Shown here in pieces: positions 1 through 7,941 of a stretch of 64,000 bases of DNA. Origin of the DNA: Chloroflexota bacterium (GTDB lineage: Bacteria; Chloroflexota; Chloroflexia; Chloroflexales; Roseiflexaceae); assembly GCA_013388755.1 (NCBI GenBank), contig JACAEQ010000108.1:1-64000 (forward strand), written 5' to 3'. The translations under genes were made by a program, and so were the position numbers. Numbering within the stretch: position 1 is the first letter of the stretch; each line of letters starts with the position of its first letter. The notes beneath the pieces were generated by a model. The model saw nothing but the letters and a program-made list of their open reading frames with translations. It did not search any database and had not been told where the DNA came from.

Positions 1-188
1 GGCGTCTGTTTCCTTGCGGAACTGCTGCACGTCGCCAATCGCCTTCCGCACATTGGCTTCGCCCAGCCAGTCGCCAATCTCGCGGAAGAGGGCGAGCGCC
101 TGCTGATAGCTGGCGAGCGCGGCGTCTGTTTCCTTGCGGAACTGCTGCACGTCGCCAATCGCCTTCCGCACATTGGCTTCGCCCAGCC
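1..188 (-). repeat. Exact 120-bp tandem repeat coding TPR units
   Basis: Bases 1-68 are identical to 121-188, giving a period of 120 bp (40 codons). The second unit diverges after 188. Nucleotide identity over 68 bases, including synonymous positions, points to recent duplication or gene conversion of TPR units inside the CHAT/NB-ARC gene. More units may follow outside the window. Confidence 0.9.
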
Positions 189-2196
189 GGTCGCCAATTC
201 GGCGTGCTGCGGACAGAGCGCGCTGTAATTGCTTCCTGGTTTCCTCACGACCGCGTGCAGCAATGGTTGTCCAATAGTTGCCGAGTTGCGCCGTTGCGCG
301 CGCCGCCTGGCTGATCTGGTCAATTCCTGCTTCGCGGTCATATCCCCATTCCAGGAATTGCGCAAGATTGGGTTGTTCAAGGGTGATCCATAGCCTGCCC
401 TCAACAATCTGGCCTTCCGTTATGGCACGGTCGCCGGCTGCAACTACAGCTGCATAATGCCTGAGAGCCTTTGGCGCATAGATCTCCAGCGCATCGTCAT
501 CCATCCGAGCCTCGGCATAGCGGCGCGCCGGCTCCGGCAAGGCAAACCGCTGGTATCCAGCCTCATCGCGCCACTCAGCCATCCCATGCTGTACGAGGGT
601 TTCCAGCGCAACTTCGCTCTCAGCCCCGATGATCTCACGAGCCGCCCAGCGGGTGACGCCGGCCGGAAACAATGCCAGCAACGGGAAAACCGCTCTGGCG
701 GGCGCCGGCAGACTATCATATGAAAGATCGAGCGTTGCCGCGAGACTTGTGTCGCGATCCTCCGTATCGCCCTGGTAGCGAAATGTACCTTTCGGGTTCT
801 CTTTGAGGTTCCGCAGCAATTCGCGCAGACCACGGCGAGTGCTTACCATGTAGCTGGCGGCAAGCCGGATTGGAAAGGGGTATCCATCGAGGAACTTCGT
901 CAACTCGAACAGATCAGCCGGATCCCACGTTCCCCACTCGGCAATTGGCGGCGCATAACGCTGGAAGGCGACGATGGTGTCACGCTGCGAGAGCCTGGAC
1001 AATTCGACACGCTGATGGTCGACTCGTCCAGGCAGATCTCTTCGTGACGTGGTGATCAGCTTCAATCGATGCGTGCCAAGCAACGCGCGCAATAATTCGA
1101 CGACGGCGGCCTGGTCGTTTTGCAGCAGCACGTCGAGGTCGTCAAGCACTATCAGGCTGCGCCGCTTTCCTAACTCCGCGGCGAGTGTGTCGTCACTCTC
1201 ACCTGCTGCGGGATCCAGTTTGAGTGCAAGTGCAATCTGGGCGCGCGCGTGTGCTGTGGTCGCAACATTGCGCAACGGAACTTCCCAGACCCCGTCGGGC
1301 CAGCGGTCACGTTCGCGCTGCCAGCGGACGGCTGCTCGGGCCAGGGCGGTCTTTCCAAAACCACCGAAACCATGGATTGCGACACAGCGGGCATTGCGGA
1401 GCTTAACGGCGATATCATGCAATTCGCTGGCGCGCCCAACGAATGGGTCAGCGCTGACGGGAGTAAGGTTTGTGCGATTCCATGGCTCGCGGCTGAAAAC
1501 GACCGCACCAGCGGGAGGCGACGAAATGAACGGCTGCAGGTGGGCCGGGGCGTCGTCTGGCAATAGGCGGAACTTCAGTTCTTCCTGCAGGCTGTATGGC
1601 AGGAGGGTCGCCGGGTCGCGCAGCGAGCGCAGCATATCATTGGACGCAACCGCGGCGCGGGCAGCCTCAAAAGCAGTCGCAACTGCCCGGCCGGATAACA
1701 ACGCCTGGTAAAAGCGTTCGGCGAAGGTTCTGGCGGCGATGTCGAGTACCGGGTCGGCGGCACTGATGGCGACAACATGGCGCGCGCCGGCATCGAGGAG
1801 CGCCCGGGCGAGTCCTTCCGAGTGGCAGGCGCTCAGAAAAGCAAGGCGAGGTGGGCGTTCGCCAATCAGACGGCGAAGCTCGGCGGCGCCCATAGGGCGA
1901 ACCGTGCCGACTTCGTCCTCCAGCGCGAGCACCACGTCACCGTCAGCTTCCTGGCTGCCATGACCGGTGAAGTGCAGTATATCGAATGGCGCGCGGGTGG
2001 TCGCGAACACCCGGCCGATACTATCGGCGGTCGCGATCTCAGCGCGGATTTCGAGGGCAACGGGCGGAACAAGTCGTTCACACGCATCGACGAGCGCCGC
2101 AAGCTCTTCTTGCGCAGGCAGGAGCGTGATCGGCTGCTTGTTGTTGCTAACCAGCGGCCCGGCGATGAGTATCAGCAGTCGCACTGGCGTTGTCAT
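1..2196 (-). CDS. CHAT protease - NB-ARC ATPase - TPR protein (C-terminus beyond window)
   Basis: The frame is open for 732 codons from ATG 2196 to the window edge. Residues 1-190 form a CHAT (caspase-like) domain: the catalytic His is in HFTGHGS (H79) and the Cys in LSACHS (C124). Residues about 250-560 form an NB-ARC/STAND ATPase with Walker A GFGGFGKT (about 277-284), Walker B LIVLDD and a sensor-like LITTSR. The end carries TPR-like repeats of 40 residues. CHAT-STAND-TPR proteins are predicted or shown conflict/programmed-cell-death proteases in which the repeats sense a trigger and the ATPase oligomerises. The start codon overlaps the stop of the upstream small gene by ATGA, so the two are translationally coupled. 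Domain calls are firm; the trigger and the substrate cannot be read. Confidence 0.88.
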   Translation of the reverse strand, partial: MTTPVRLLILIAGPLVSNNKQPITLLPAQEELAALVDACERLVPPVALEIRAEIATADSIGRVFATTRAPFDILHFTGHGSQEADGDVVLALEDEVGTVRPMGAAELRRLIGERPPRLAFLSACHSEGLARALLDAGARHVVAISAADPVLDIAARTFAERFYQALLSGRAVATAFEAARAAVASNDMLRSLRDPATLLPYSLQEELKFRLLPDDAPAHLQPFISSPPAGAVVFSREPWNRTNLTPVSADPFVGRASELHDIAVKLRNARCVAIHGFGGFGKTALARAAVRWQRERDRWPDGVWEVPLRNVATTAHARAQIALALKLDPAAGESDDTLAAELGKRRSLIVLDDLDVLLQNDQAAVVELLRALLGTHRLKLITTSRRDLPGRVDHQRVELSRLSQRDTIVAFQRYAPPIAEWGTWDPADLFELTKFLDGYPFPIRLAASYMVSTRRGLRELLRNLKENPKGTFRYQGDTEDRDTSLAATLDLSYDSLPAPARAVFPLLALFPAGVTRWAAREIIGAESEVALETLVQHGMAEWRDEAGYQRFALPEPARRYAEARMDDDALEIYAPKALRHYAAVVAAGDRAITEGQIVEGRLWITLEQPNLAQFLEWGYDREAGIDQISQAARATAQLGNYWTTIAARGREETRKQLQRALSAARRIGDRLGEANVRKAIGDVQQFRKETDAALASYQQALALFREIGDWLGEANVRKAIGDVQQFRKETDA

Positions 2197-2537
2197 TTCA
2201 CCGGCGGTGTTGCGATCAGCCACTCCAGCACCTCCTGGTCGGTAGCAGTTGCGAGGTCGAGCGTCGGCTGGCCGGGTCGCTTGAGCCTTCCTTCTGGCGT
2301 CCGGCCCTGCTGACGAAGAGCCTTCCTCCAGGCATTGAGTTTTTCCGCGAGGATCATGACTGCGGTGATGCCGCCGGCGACTTTGCCGACACCTTCCATT
2401 ATGACGACTACGGTCTGCCAGTCGAGCTCTTTGGAAGGAGCAATTTGAACATCGGCAGCTACGTCGCGAAGGATGGGCAGAAGCGTCTCAATTTGATCGG
2501 CCGGCACATTAACAGAAAAACTCAAGTCGTCAATCAT
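2193..2537 (-). CDS. Small EACC1-like partner of the CHAT/NB-ARC protein
   Basis: A 114-residue protein with an N-terminal beta-alpha-beta-like stretch (1-38), a long hydrophobic helix (about 42-70, containing TVVVIMEG and VAGGITAVMILAEKL) followed by basic residues, and a C-terminal strand/helix (LDLATATDQEVLEWL). This layout resembles the 'effector-associated constant component' EACC1 described beside CHAT, TIR and other effector genes in NTP-dependent conflict systems. The stop overlaps the CHAT gene's ATG, so the pair is one operon. The EACC1 link rests on architecture and context only. It could instead be a lineage-specific membrane or adaptor peptide. Confidence 0.6.
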   Translation of the reverse strand: MIDDLSFSVNVPADQIETLLPILRDVAADVQIAPSKELDWQTVVVIMEGVGKVAGGITAVMILAEKLNAWRKALRQQGRTPEGRLKRPGQPTLDLATATDQEVLEWLIATPPVK

Positions 2538-2821
2538 GGCGCCTCCTCGGCCGTTCAGTCAGATGTACGGCGGCGTACGCTGAGTATAGCATAGCTCCGA
2601 GCTTCTTAGGGTGCGAATGTGCGTATCAGTGGAGGTCTCGCGCTCTTGCGCTTGCGAGTGAAGTGGTTGTGGGTGCGAGGAATCTGCATTTCGGTATGCC
2701 AGACCCTGGCGAGTTGCGCCCTGCGGCGTACTATCGGCGCGCCTCAGGATGAGCCGCTCCGCGCTGTGTCCCCGAAACCGAAGCCCGCTCCTGGTCATCA
2801 ATTGCTGCGGAACAATTGTGT

Positions 2822-2837
2822 TACACTGAGTTCTATG
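2822..2837 (+). promoter_or_regulatory. Extended -10 placing the start site at the priA ATG
   Basis: TGT-TACACT (hexamer 2822-2827) ends 7 nt before the ATG at 2835, so transcription would begin at or next to the A of the start codon. No ribosome-binding site precedes this ATG. The -35 is weak. This suggests a leaderless mRNA. Confidence 0.45.
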
Positions 2838-5459
2838 ACGACCGATTTCCTCGCCGATATTGCCGTAGGCGCCGCTGGCGCGCATGCCGTGTTCACCTAC
2901 CGGGTACCGGAGGCGTTGCATGCGGTGGTTCGCATCGGCCAGCTGGTGTGGGCGCCGCTGCGCCAGCGGCGCGTGCAGGGTGTGGTGGTCGATCTCTATG
3001 GGCGCGATGCCGCCGGGCACGATCATGAGCCGGGCGCGCCATTGCCCCCTGATGTCTACGCGGATGCCAACCTCCGCGCTCCGGAGCTCCGCGATCTGCT
3101 CGATGTCGCCGATCCGGAGGCGGCGCTGACGCCAGCGCAGATCCGGCTGGCGCGCTGGATCGCGGTGCGCTATCGAACGACGCTGTTTGAGGCGCTTTCA
3201 TTGATGCTGCCGCCTGGCGTGACCCAGGAAGCCGAGACGACCTGGCGCGCGACGACCGAGGGACGCGGCGCGGATCTCGGCGCGCTGCCGCCCGGCGAGC
3301 GTGAGGTGCTCTACCTGTTGCGCCGCAGCGGCGAGGTGAGCGAAGCCGAATTGCGCCGGCGTTTACGCGGTAGCGACGCCGAGCTCCAGTCCATTTATGC
3401 GGCATTGCACGAACGCGGCCTGGCCGTGCGAGGTATGGCCCTGACCCGCGCGCGCGCCCGCCCGCGCATGGAACGTACCGTGCGCCTGGCTCGCTCCGCC
3501 GCCGAGATCCGCGCCGCGCTGGAAAGCCTGGCGCGCGCGCCGAAGCAACGCCGGCTGGCGGAATACCTGCTTGAGTCCACCGACCAGGGCGGCGAACGTC
3601 TACCGGTTGCGGCGGCGCTGGCCGGCGCGGATGTGGATCATGCGGCGCTGCGCGCACTGGAGCGGCGTGGCCTGGTAGAGCTTGATGCGCGCGAGGTGCG
3701 GCGCGATCCGCTGGCCAGTGCTACCGTCGCGCCTGATACGCCGCCGCCATTGAGCCGGGCGCAGGAACTGGTCTGGAACATGGTGCGCGAAGCGCTCGAT
3801 CGGCCCACCGCTCCTGCCGTCGGCGAAGCTGCGCCGGTCCCGTTTCTGCTTCATGGCGTCACCGGTAGCGGGAAGACCGAAGTCTATCTGCGGGCGATTG
3901 CGCGCGCCTTGCGCCAGGGACGCCAGGCGCTGGTGCTGGTGCCGGAAATCGCACTGACGACGCAACTGGTGCGGCGTTTCGCGGCGCGTTTCCCCGGCCA
4001 GATTGCGGTGTTGCATAGCGAACTGGCGCCTGGCGAACGTTATGACGAATGGCGGCGCCTGCGCCGGGGCGAGGCCGGCGTCGCTATCGGTTCGCGTTCG
4101 GCAGTCTTTGCACCGCTGCCCGGCCTGGGCCTGGTGATTGTTGACGAAGAACATGAACCATCGTATAAGCACGACGCCGCGCCGCGCTACCATGCGCGCG
4201 ATGTGGCGCGCCGGCTTGCCGCGCTGACCAGGAGCGTCCTGATTCTGGGTAGCGCGACCCCCTCGGTTGAGAGTTACGCCGCCGCGCGCGCGGGACGAAT
4301 GACCTTGCTGGAATTGCCGGAACGCGTCACGTCTGCGGTCAGCGCCGATGGCCTGCCACGCACGCGCGCGCTGCCCTTACCACAGGTCACGATTGTTGAC
4401 ATGCGCCGTGAACTGGAGGAGGGCAATCGTTCGATCTTTAGCCGCACGCTGCAGGAAGCCCTGACCAGTACGCTCGAACGCCGCGAACAGGCGATCCTGT
4501 TCCTCAATCGGCGTGGCGCGGCATCGTTCTTCATGTGTCGCGATTGTGGCTATGTCGTGGCCTGCCCGAACTGCTCGTCGCCCTTGACGTTGCATCACGC
4601 CGATCATGGCATAGCCCGCGAAGCGCCGCCGCCGGGCGCGGCTCCGCTTCCAGACACGCCAGATCTGCTCGTCTGCCATACCTGCAACCACCGCGAATTG
4701 CCGCCGGCCATCTGCCCGCAATGCTGGAGCGCGCGCATCAAATCATTTGGCATCGGCACACAGCGGGTAGTTGAGGAAGTTGAGGCGTTGTTTCCCCAGG
4801 CACGCGCAATCCGCTGGGATCGCGATAGTATCGGGCGTAAGGGCGATCACGAACGCTTACTGGATCGTTTTCTGCGGCACGAAGCGGATGTGCTGGTTGG
4901 TACCCAGATGATCGCCAAAGGTCTTGACCTGCCGCTGGTCGCAGTCGTGGGGGTCGTGACTGCCGATACCGGGTTGAACCTGCCGGATTTCCGCGCTGGC
5001 GAGCGGGCATTTCAGTTGTTGACGCAGGTTGCCGGGCGAGCGGGCCGGCGCGAAGCGGGTGCGCGTGTGGTGATTCAGACATATGCGCCTGATCACTATG
5101 CGATTCGTGCAGCTCAGGAGCATGATTATGCCGCATTTTATGAGCAGGAGATCGCGTTCCGGCAGCAGACCGGCTATCCGCCGTTCAGCCGCCTCGTGCG
5201 TTTCATCTATGCCGCTGGTAGCGATACCCGCGCTCGCCGTGCTGCCGAGGCGCTGGCCGCCGAGATTCGCCGGCTGGCGACGCTCCACTTGCCGGAAGGA
5301 TGGGGCATGATCGGCCCGGCGCCGGCATTCTTCCACGTGCAGCGAGGCCGCTATCGCTGGCATCTGCTCCTGCGCAGCGTCGATCCGCAACCGTTGCTTG
5401 ATGTGCTGCGGCTGCCGCCAGGGTGGGCGGTGGATGTCGACCCGGTGAATGTGTTGTGA
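2835..5459 (+). CDS. priA: Primosomal replication restart helicase PriA
   Basis: 874 residues. PriA is the 3'-5' superfamily 2 helicase that recognises stalled forks and reloads the replisome. Visible features: N-terminal 3'-DNA-end binding region (residues 1-100), Walker A GVTGSGKT (341-348), DEEH box (437-440), the inserted zinc-binding module beginning C568-x2-C571 and C577-x2-C580 and continuing with CHTC and CPQC pairs, and the motif V/VI region with GTQMIAKGLD and QVAGRAGR. The frame is open upstream of ATG 2835, but the preceding 72 codons have no PriA similarity. ATG 2835 fits the family N-terminus and lies 7 nt after an extended -10. It is divergent from the CHAT operon. Length is slightly above E. 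coli PriA. Confidence 0.95.
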   Translation: MTTDFLADIAVGAAGAHAVFTYRVPEALHAVVRIGQLVWAPLRQRRVQGVVVDLYGRDAAGHDHEPGAPLPPDVYADANLRAPELRDLLDVADPEAALTPAQIRLARWIAVRYRTTLFEALSLMLPPGVTQEAETTWRATTEGRGADLGALPPGEREVLYLLRRSGEVSEAELRRRLRGSDAELQSIYAALHERGLAVRGMALTRARARPRMERTVRLARSAAEIRAALESLARAPKQRRLAEYLLESTDQGGERLPVAAALAGADVDHAALRALERRGLVELDAREVRRDPLASATVAPDTPPPLSRAQELVWNMVREALDRPTAPAVGEAAPVPFLLHGVTGSGKTEVYLRAIARALRQGRQALVLVPEIALTTQLVRRFAARFPGQIAVLHSELAPGERYDEWRRLRRGEAGVAIGSRSAVFAPLPGLGLVIVDEEHEPSYKHDAAPRYHARDVARRLAALTRSVLILGSATPSVESYAAARAGRMTLLELPERVTSAVSADGLPRTRALPLPQVTIVDMRRELEEGNRSIFSRTLQEALTSTLERREQAILFLNRRGAASFFMCRDCGYVVACPNCSSPLTLHHADHGIAREAPPPGAAPLPDTPDLLVCHTCNHRELPPAICPQCWSARIKSFGIGTQRVVEEVEALFPQARAIRWDRDSIGRKGDHERLLDRFLRHEADVLVGTQMIAKGLDLPLVAVVGVVTADTGLNLPDFRAGERAFQLLTQVAGRAGRREAGARVVIQTYAPDHYAIRAAQEHDYAAFYEQEIAFRQQTGYPPFSRLVRFIYAAGSDTRARRAAEALAAEIRRLATLHLPEGWGMIGPAPAFFHVQRGRYRWHLLLRSVDPQPLLDVLRLPPGWAVDVDPVNVL

Positions 5460-5460
5460 G

Positions 5461-5503
5461 TGACGGGGAATGGGGAATGGGGAACGTGCAACGTGCAACG
5501 TGT
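5461..5503. repeat. Short direct repeats after priA
   Basis: The gap between the convergent priA and GNAT genes holds tandem GGGGAAT units followed by tandem GTGCAAC units. Sequence of similar composition occurs as in-frame insertions in the ABC gene (about 43850) and the methyltransferase (about 62600), so this looks like a spreading simple repeat. Confidence 0.5.
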
Positions 5504-6016
5504 TCACCAGCACATCCAGAACGCGCTGCCACGACCAATCGGTGGATCGGCAGGTTGATCGGTGCGACGGAACCCCTGGAGTTCGAGGAAGCTGATTCCC
5601 TCGTCATTGTTCGTGGCAATGGCACACAGGGTGGTCACCATGCCAGGAATGAGCCACGATTCCAGCAATGCCATACACTCCTGGCCATACCCCTGGCGCT
5701 GAAAGCCGCCCCAGATCAGCAGCCACACGGTGGCAGCCTCCGGGCGCGGGATGCCAACCTGAACATCGGCGGCGCCGATGAGCAAGCCCGTAACCGGATG
5801 ATACACTCCCAGCAACACCCGGTCTGGCGCATCGTGCGCAGCCTGCCACTGTGCGCGCACATCGGCGAGCGTCAGGCGGTCGGCGCGATCGCCCAGGCCG
5901 TCGAAGTAGAGTGGTGTACCCTGGTAGACTTTCAATAGCTGCGGCAGGTCGGTTTCCGGAAGTACGCGCAGTTCAAGATAGTCGCCAGTCAGCGTTGGAG
6001 ATTCGATCTGTCGCAT
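5504..6016 (-). CDS. GNAT family N-acetyltransferase
   Basis: 170 residues, the usual size of a single-domain GNAT. The N-terminal strand-helix (LELRVLPETDLPQLLKVY), the central strands (VLLGVYHPVTGLLIGAADV) and the acetyl-CoA loop with GGFQRQGYGQECM (a Q/R-x-x-G-x-G/A-type motif) are visible, followed by the C-terminal ISFLELQGFRR element typical of RimJ-like acetyltransferases. The substrate cannot be predicted; many relatives acetylate small amines or protein N-termini. It is last in a minus-strand run, 26 bp after the tandem GNAT gene, and probably co-transcribed with it. Confidence 0.85.
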   Translation of the reverse strand: MRQIESPTLTGDYLELRVLPETDLPQLLKVYQGTPLYFDGLGDRADRLTLADVRAQWQAAHDAPDRVLLGVYHPVTGLLIGAADVQVGIPRPEAATVWLLIWGGFQRQGYGQECMALLESWLIPGMVTTLCAIATNNDEGISFLELQGFRRTDQPADPPIGRGSAFWMCW

Positions 6017-6042
6017 GTCCCCATCTCACGTTGCCGGCCATC

Positions 6043-6942
6043 TCAGGTTCCAAACCGGCGCGCATAGCCGACGGTGCGCAACCGGGTACGAAATCCAAGC
6101 GCGTCGCAGAGCGCGCGCGCGCCTTCATCGCCTTCGTAGCGATCGATCACGGCCAGTGTGGCGCCGTGCGCCTGCAGACGCCATAACCCATCCAGCAGTA
6201 CCGCCCGGCCCAGCCCGTACCCTGCAAAATCGGGATGGACGCCCAGTGGTTCGATGTACCCTTCGCCACATACCGGCCCGAGCCAGCACATGCAGAACGC
6301 TGCCAGCCGGCCATCGGGCGCTTCGGCAACCACATCGAGCTCCGGGATGTACTGCGGCGCGCGCAATGTGCGCCTGCGCCATTCGATCGTCATGTCGGCG
6401 GCGCCGAATGCCGCGCGATGGAGCACGACATAGTCACGCAATTCGCGCATGCCGTCAATCGGGCGCAGAACGAACCCCTCAGGCAGGTGTGGCTGAGGTA
6501 AGACATCCTCCAGGGAGCGTACCATCCGGATCATCGCCGACTGGTCCGGCACAAAACCGTAGGCCGCCAGCAGCGTGAGCTGCTCCGCGTCGTGCTCAAA
6601 CGCATCAACATACAGTGTCAACGGTTGCCCGCTCTCATCCGCGATCTCCTGGGCACGCTCGGTTGCCCAGACGAGCATGAGCCGTTCGATGCCGGCGTCG
6701 CGCGCCGCAGGATGGGCGCACGTATCGAGTGAACGCCACGGCAACTGAATAATGGCAAAGCCCAGGAGATCGCCCGCTTCGTCTTCCCACAAACAGACGT
6801 TATGTGGATTATCGAGCGCCCATGATGCCAGGCGGTACGGCAAATCCACCGAGCGCAGATACTGGTCGGGGAACGCATATGCCAGCGCGATCATTCGTTC
6901 GATGTCGGAGGCGCCGGTAAACGGGCGCATGGTAATGATCAT
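6043..6942 (-). CDS. Tandem-domain GNAT acetyltransferase
   Basis: 299 residues with two GNAT-like halves, similar in layout to mycothiol synthase-type tandem acetyltransferases. The N-terminal half (1-150) is degenerate. The C-terminal half (about 155-299) holds the acetyl-CoA signature in YIEPLGVHPDFAGYGLGRAVL (shown here only as a landmark, near residue 232) and ends with a GFRTRLRTVGYARR strand. Its ATG overlaps the stop of the upstream dehydrogenase by 4 bp, so the two are translationally coupled. The substrate is unknown. Mycothiol synthesis is not implied, since no msh partner genes are near. Confidence 0.8.
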   Translation of the reverse strand: MIITMRPFTGASDIERMIALAYAFPDQYLRSVDLPYRLASWALDNPHNVCLWEDEAGDLLGFAIIQLPWRSLDTCAHPAARDAGIERLMLVWATERAQEIADESGQPLTLYVDAFEHDAEQLTLLAAYGFVPDQSAMIRMVRSLEDVLPQPHLPEGFVLRPIDGMRELRDYVVLHRAAFGAADMTIEWRRRTLRAPQYIPELDVVAEAPDGRLAAFCMCWLGPVCGEGYIEPLGVHPDFAGYGLGRAVLLDGLWRLQAHGATLAVIDRYEGDEGARALCDALGFRTRLRTVGYARRFGT

Positions 6943-7847
6943 GGCTCGCCCAGAGTAAACGCGACGCGCGCGGTGCGATGCGCCAGGTCAGCCAGATATT
7001 CCACCAGGAATGCAAGATCGCGCTTGCCGTATCCTGCGGCTGTTGCGGCAGCAAAGTGTGCCAGCGCCGCCGACGCGACCGGCGCCGGTACGCCAGCGTC
7101 CTGTGCCGTGGCAACCATGGCCAGCAGATCCTTGCGCACGCCGGTGACATCGAACGCGACCTCCTGCTCTTCGCCAAGCAGCAACGGTGCTTTGCCACGC
7201 AGCGCGGGCAGCGCAACCGGCGAGTCGAGATAGACATCGAGCATGGTTGCCAGATCAATACCGAATTGCTGCCCGACCGCCAGTGACTCTGCCAGCGCGC
7301 CCCAGAAGCATGCCATGGTCATATTGAGTACCAGCTTCATGGTGGTACCCGCACCCTGCCCACCGATGTGAATAATGCGCCGGCTGAACGTCTCCAGCGC
7401 CGGGCGGGCGCGTTCCAGGTCAGTTGTCCGCCCGCCGGCGAGCACCAGGAGCTGGCCGGCACGCGCCGGTGCGACCGTGCCAGAAACGGGCGCATCGAGC
7501 AGGCGTGCGCCACGCTGCTCAACGGCGCCGGCCAGCGCGAGGATTGTCGCGGTCCGGATCGTGCTCATCTCAATGAACAACCGGCCGGGTACATCGGCTG
7601 TCAGCAAACCGGACGGGCCGCGGAACACCTGCTCAACCGCCGCATCGTCGGTAAGGATCGTGAAGATGATATCACTACGCGCTGCCAGTTCAGCAGGAGT
7701 TGCGGCCCAGGCCGCTCCGCCATCCAGCAGCGCGTCAGCGCGCGACGGCGTACGGTTGTACACCGTCAGCGGGAACCCTGCCGCCAGCAACCGCCCGGCC
7801 ATCGCCTGGCCCATGCGCCCGAGACCAGCAAAACCGATACGCTCCAT
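6939..7847 (-). CDS. NAD(P)-dependent beta-hydroxyacid dehydrogenase (3-hydroxyisobutyrate dehydrogenase family)
   Basis: 302 residues, full length for the family that includes 3-hydroxyisobutyrate dehydrogenase, tartronate semialdehyde reductase and glyoxylate/succinic semialdehyde reductases. The N-terminal Rossmann motif is GFAGLGRMG (residues 5-13), the substrate-binding motif is DAPVSGTV, and the catalytic lysine is in GAGTTMKLVLN. The exact substrate cannot be called. Neighbouring LarA-like and uronate isomerase genes hint at a hydroxy- or sugar-acid role. A possible extended -10 (TATGAT) and a GGCG-type leader lie upstream. It is coupled by ATGA to the tandem GNAT. Confidence 0.88.
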   Translation of the reverse strand: MERIGFAGLGRMGQAMAGRLLAAGFPLTVYNRTPSRADALLDGGAAWAATPAELAARSDIIFTILTDDAAVEQVFRGPSGLLTADVPGRLFIEMSTIRTATILALAGAVEQRGARLLDAPVSGTVAPARAGQLLVLAGGRTTDLERARPALETFSRRIIHIGGQGAGTTMKLVLNMTMACFWGALAESLAVGQQFGIDLATMLDVYLDSPVALPALRGKAPLLLGEEQEVAFDVTGVRKDLLAMVATAQDAGVPAPVASAALAHFAAATAAGYGKRDLAFLVEYLADLAHRTARVAFTLGEP

Positions 7848-7941
7848 GGAACGCCTTTACTGCACTGCCATGTCTTGCCTGTATCATACCATGTGCGCCG
7901 GTCGCCTACCGCGCATTCGCTCGCGCAGACACAGGACGCCA

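Noticed and set aside
2619-2834. N-terminal extension of PriA
   Set aside because: No family similarity upstream of ATG 2835 and a -10 box directly before it.
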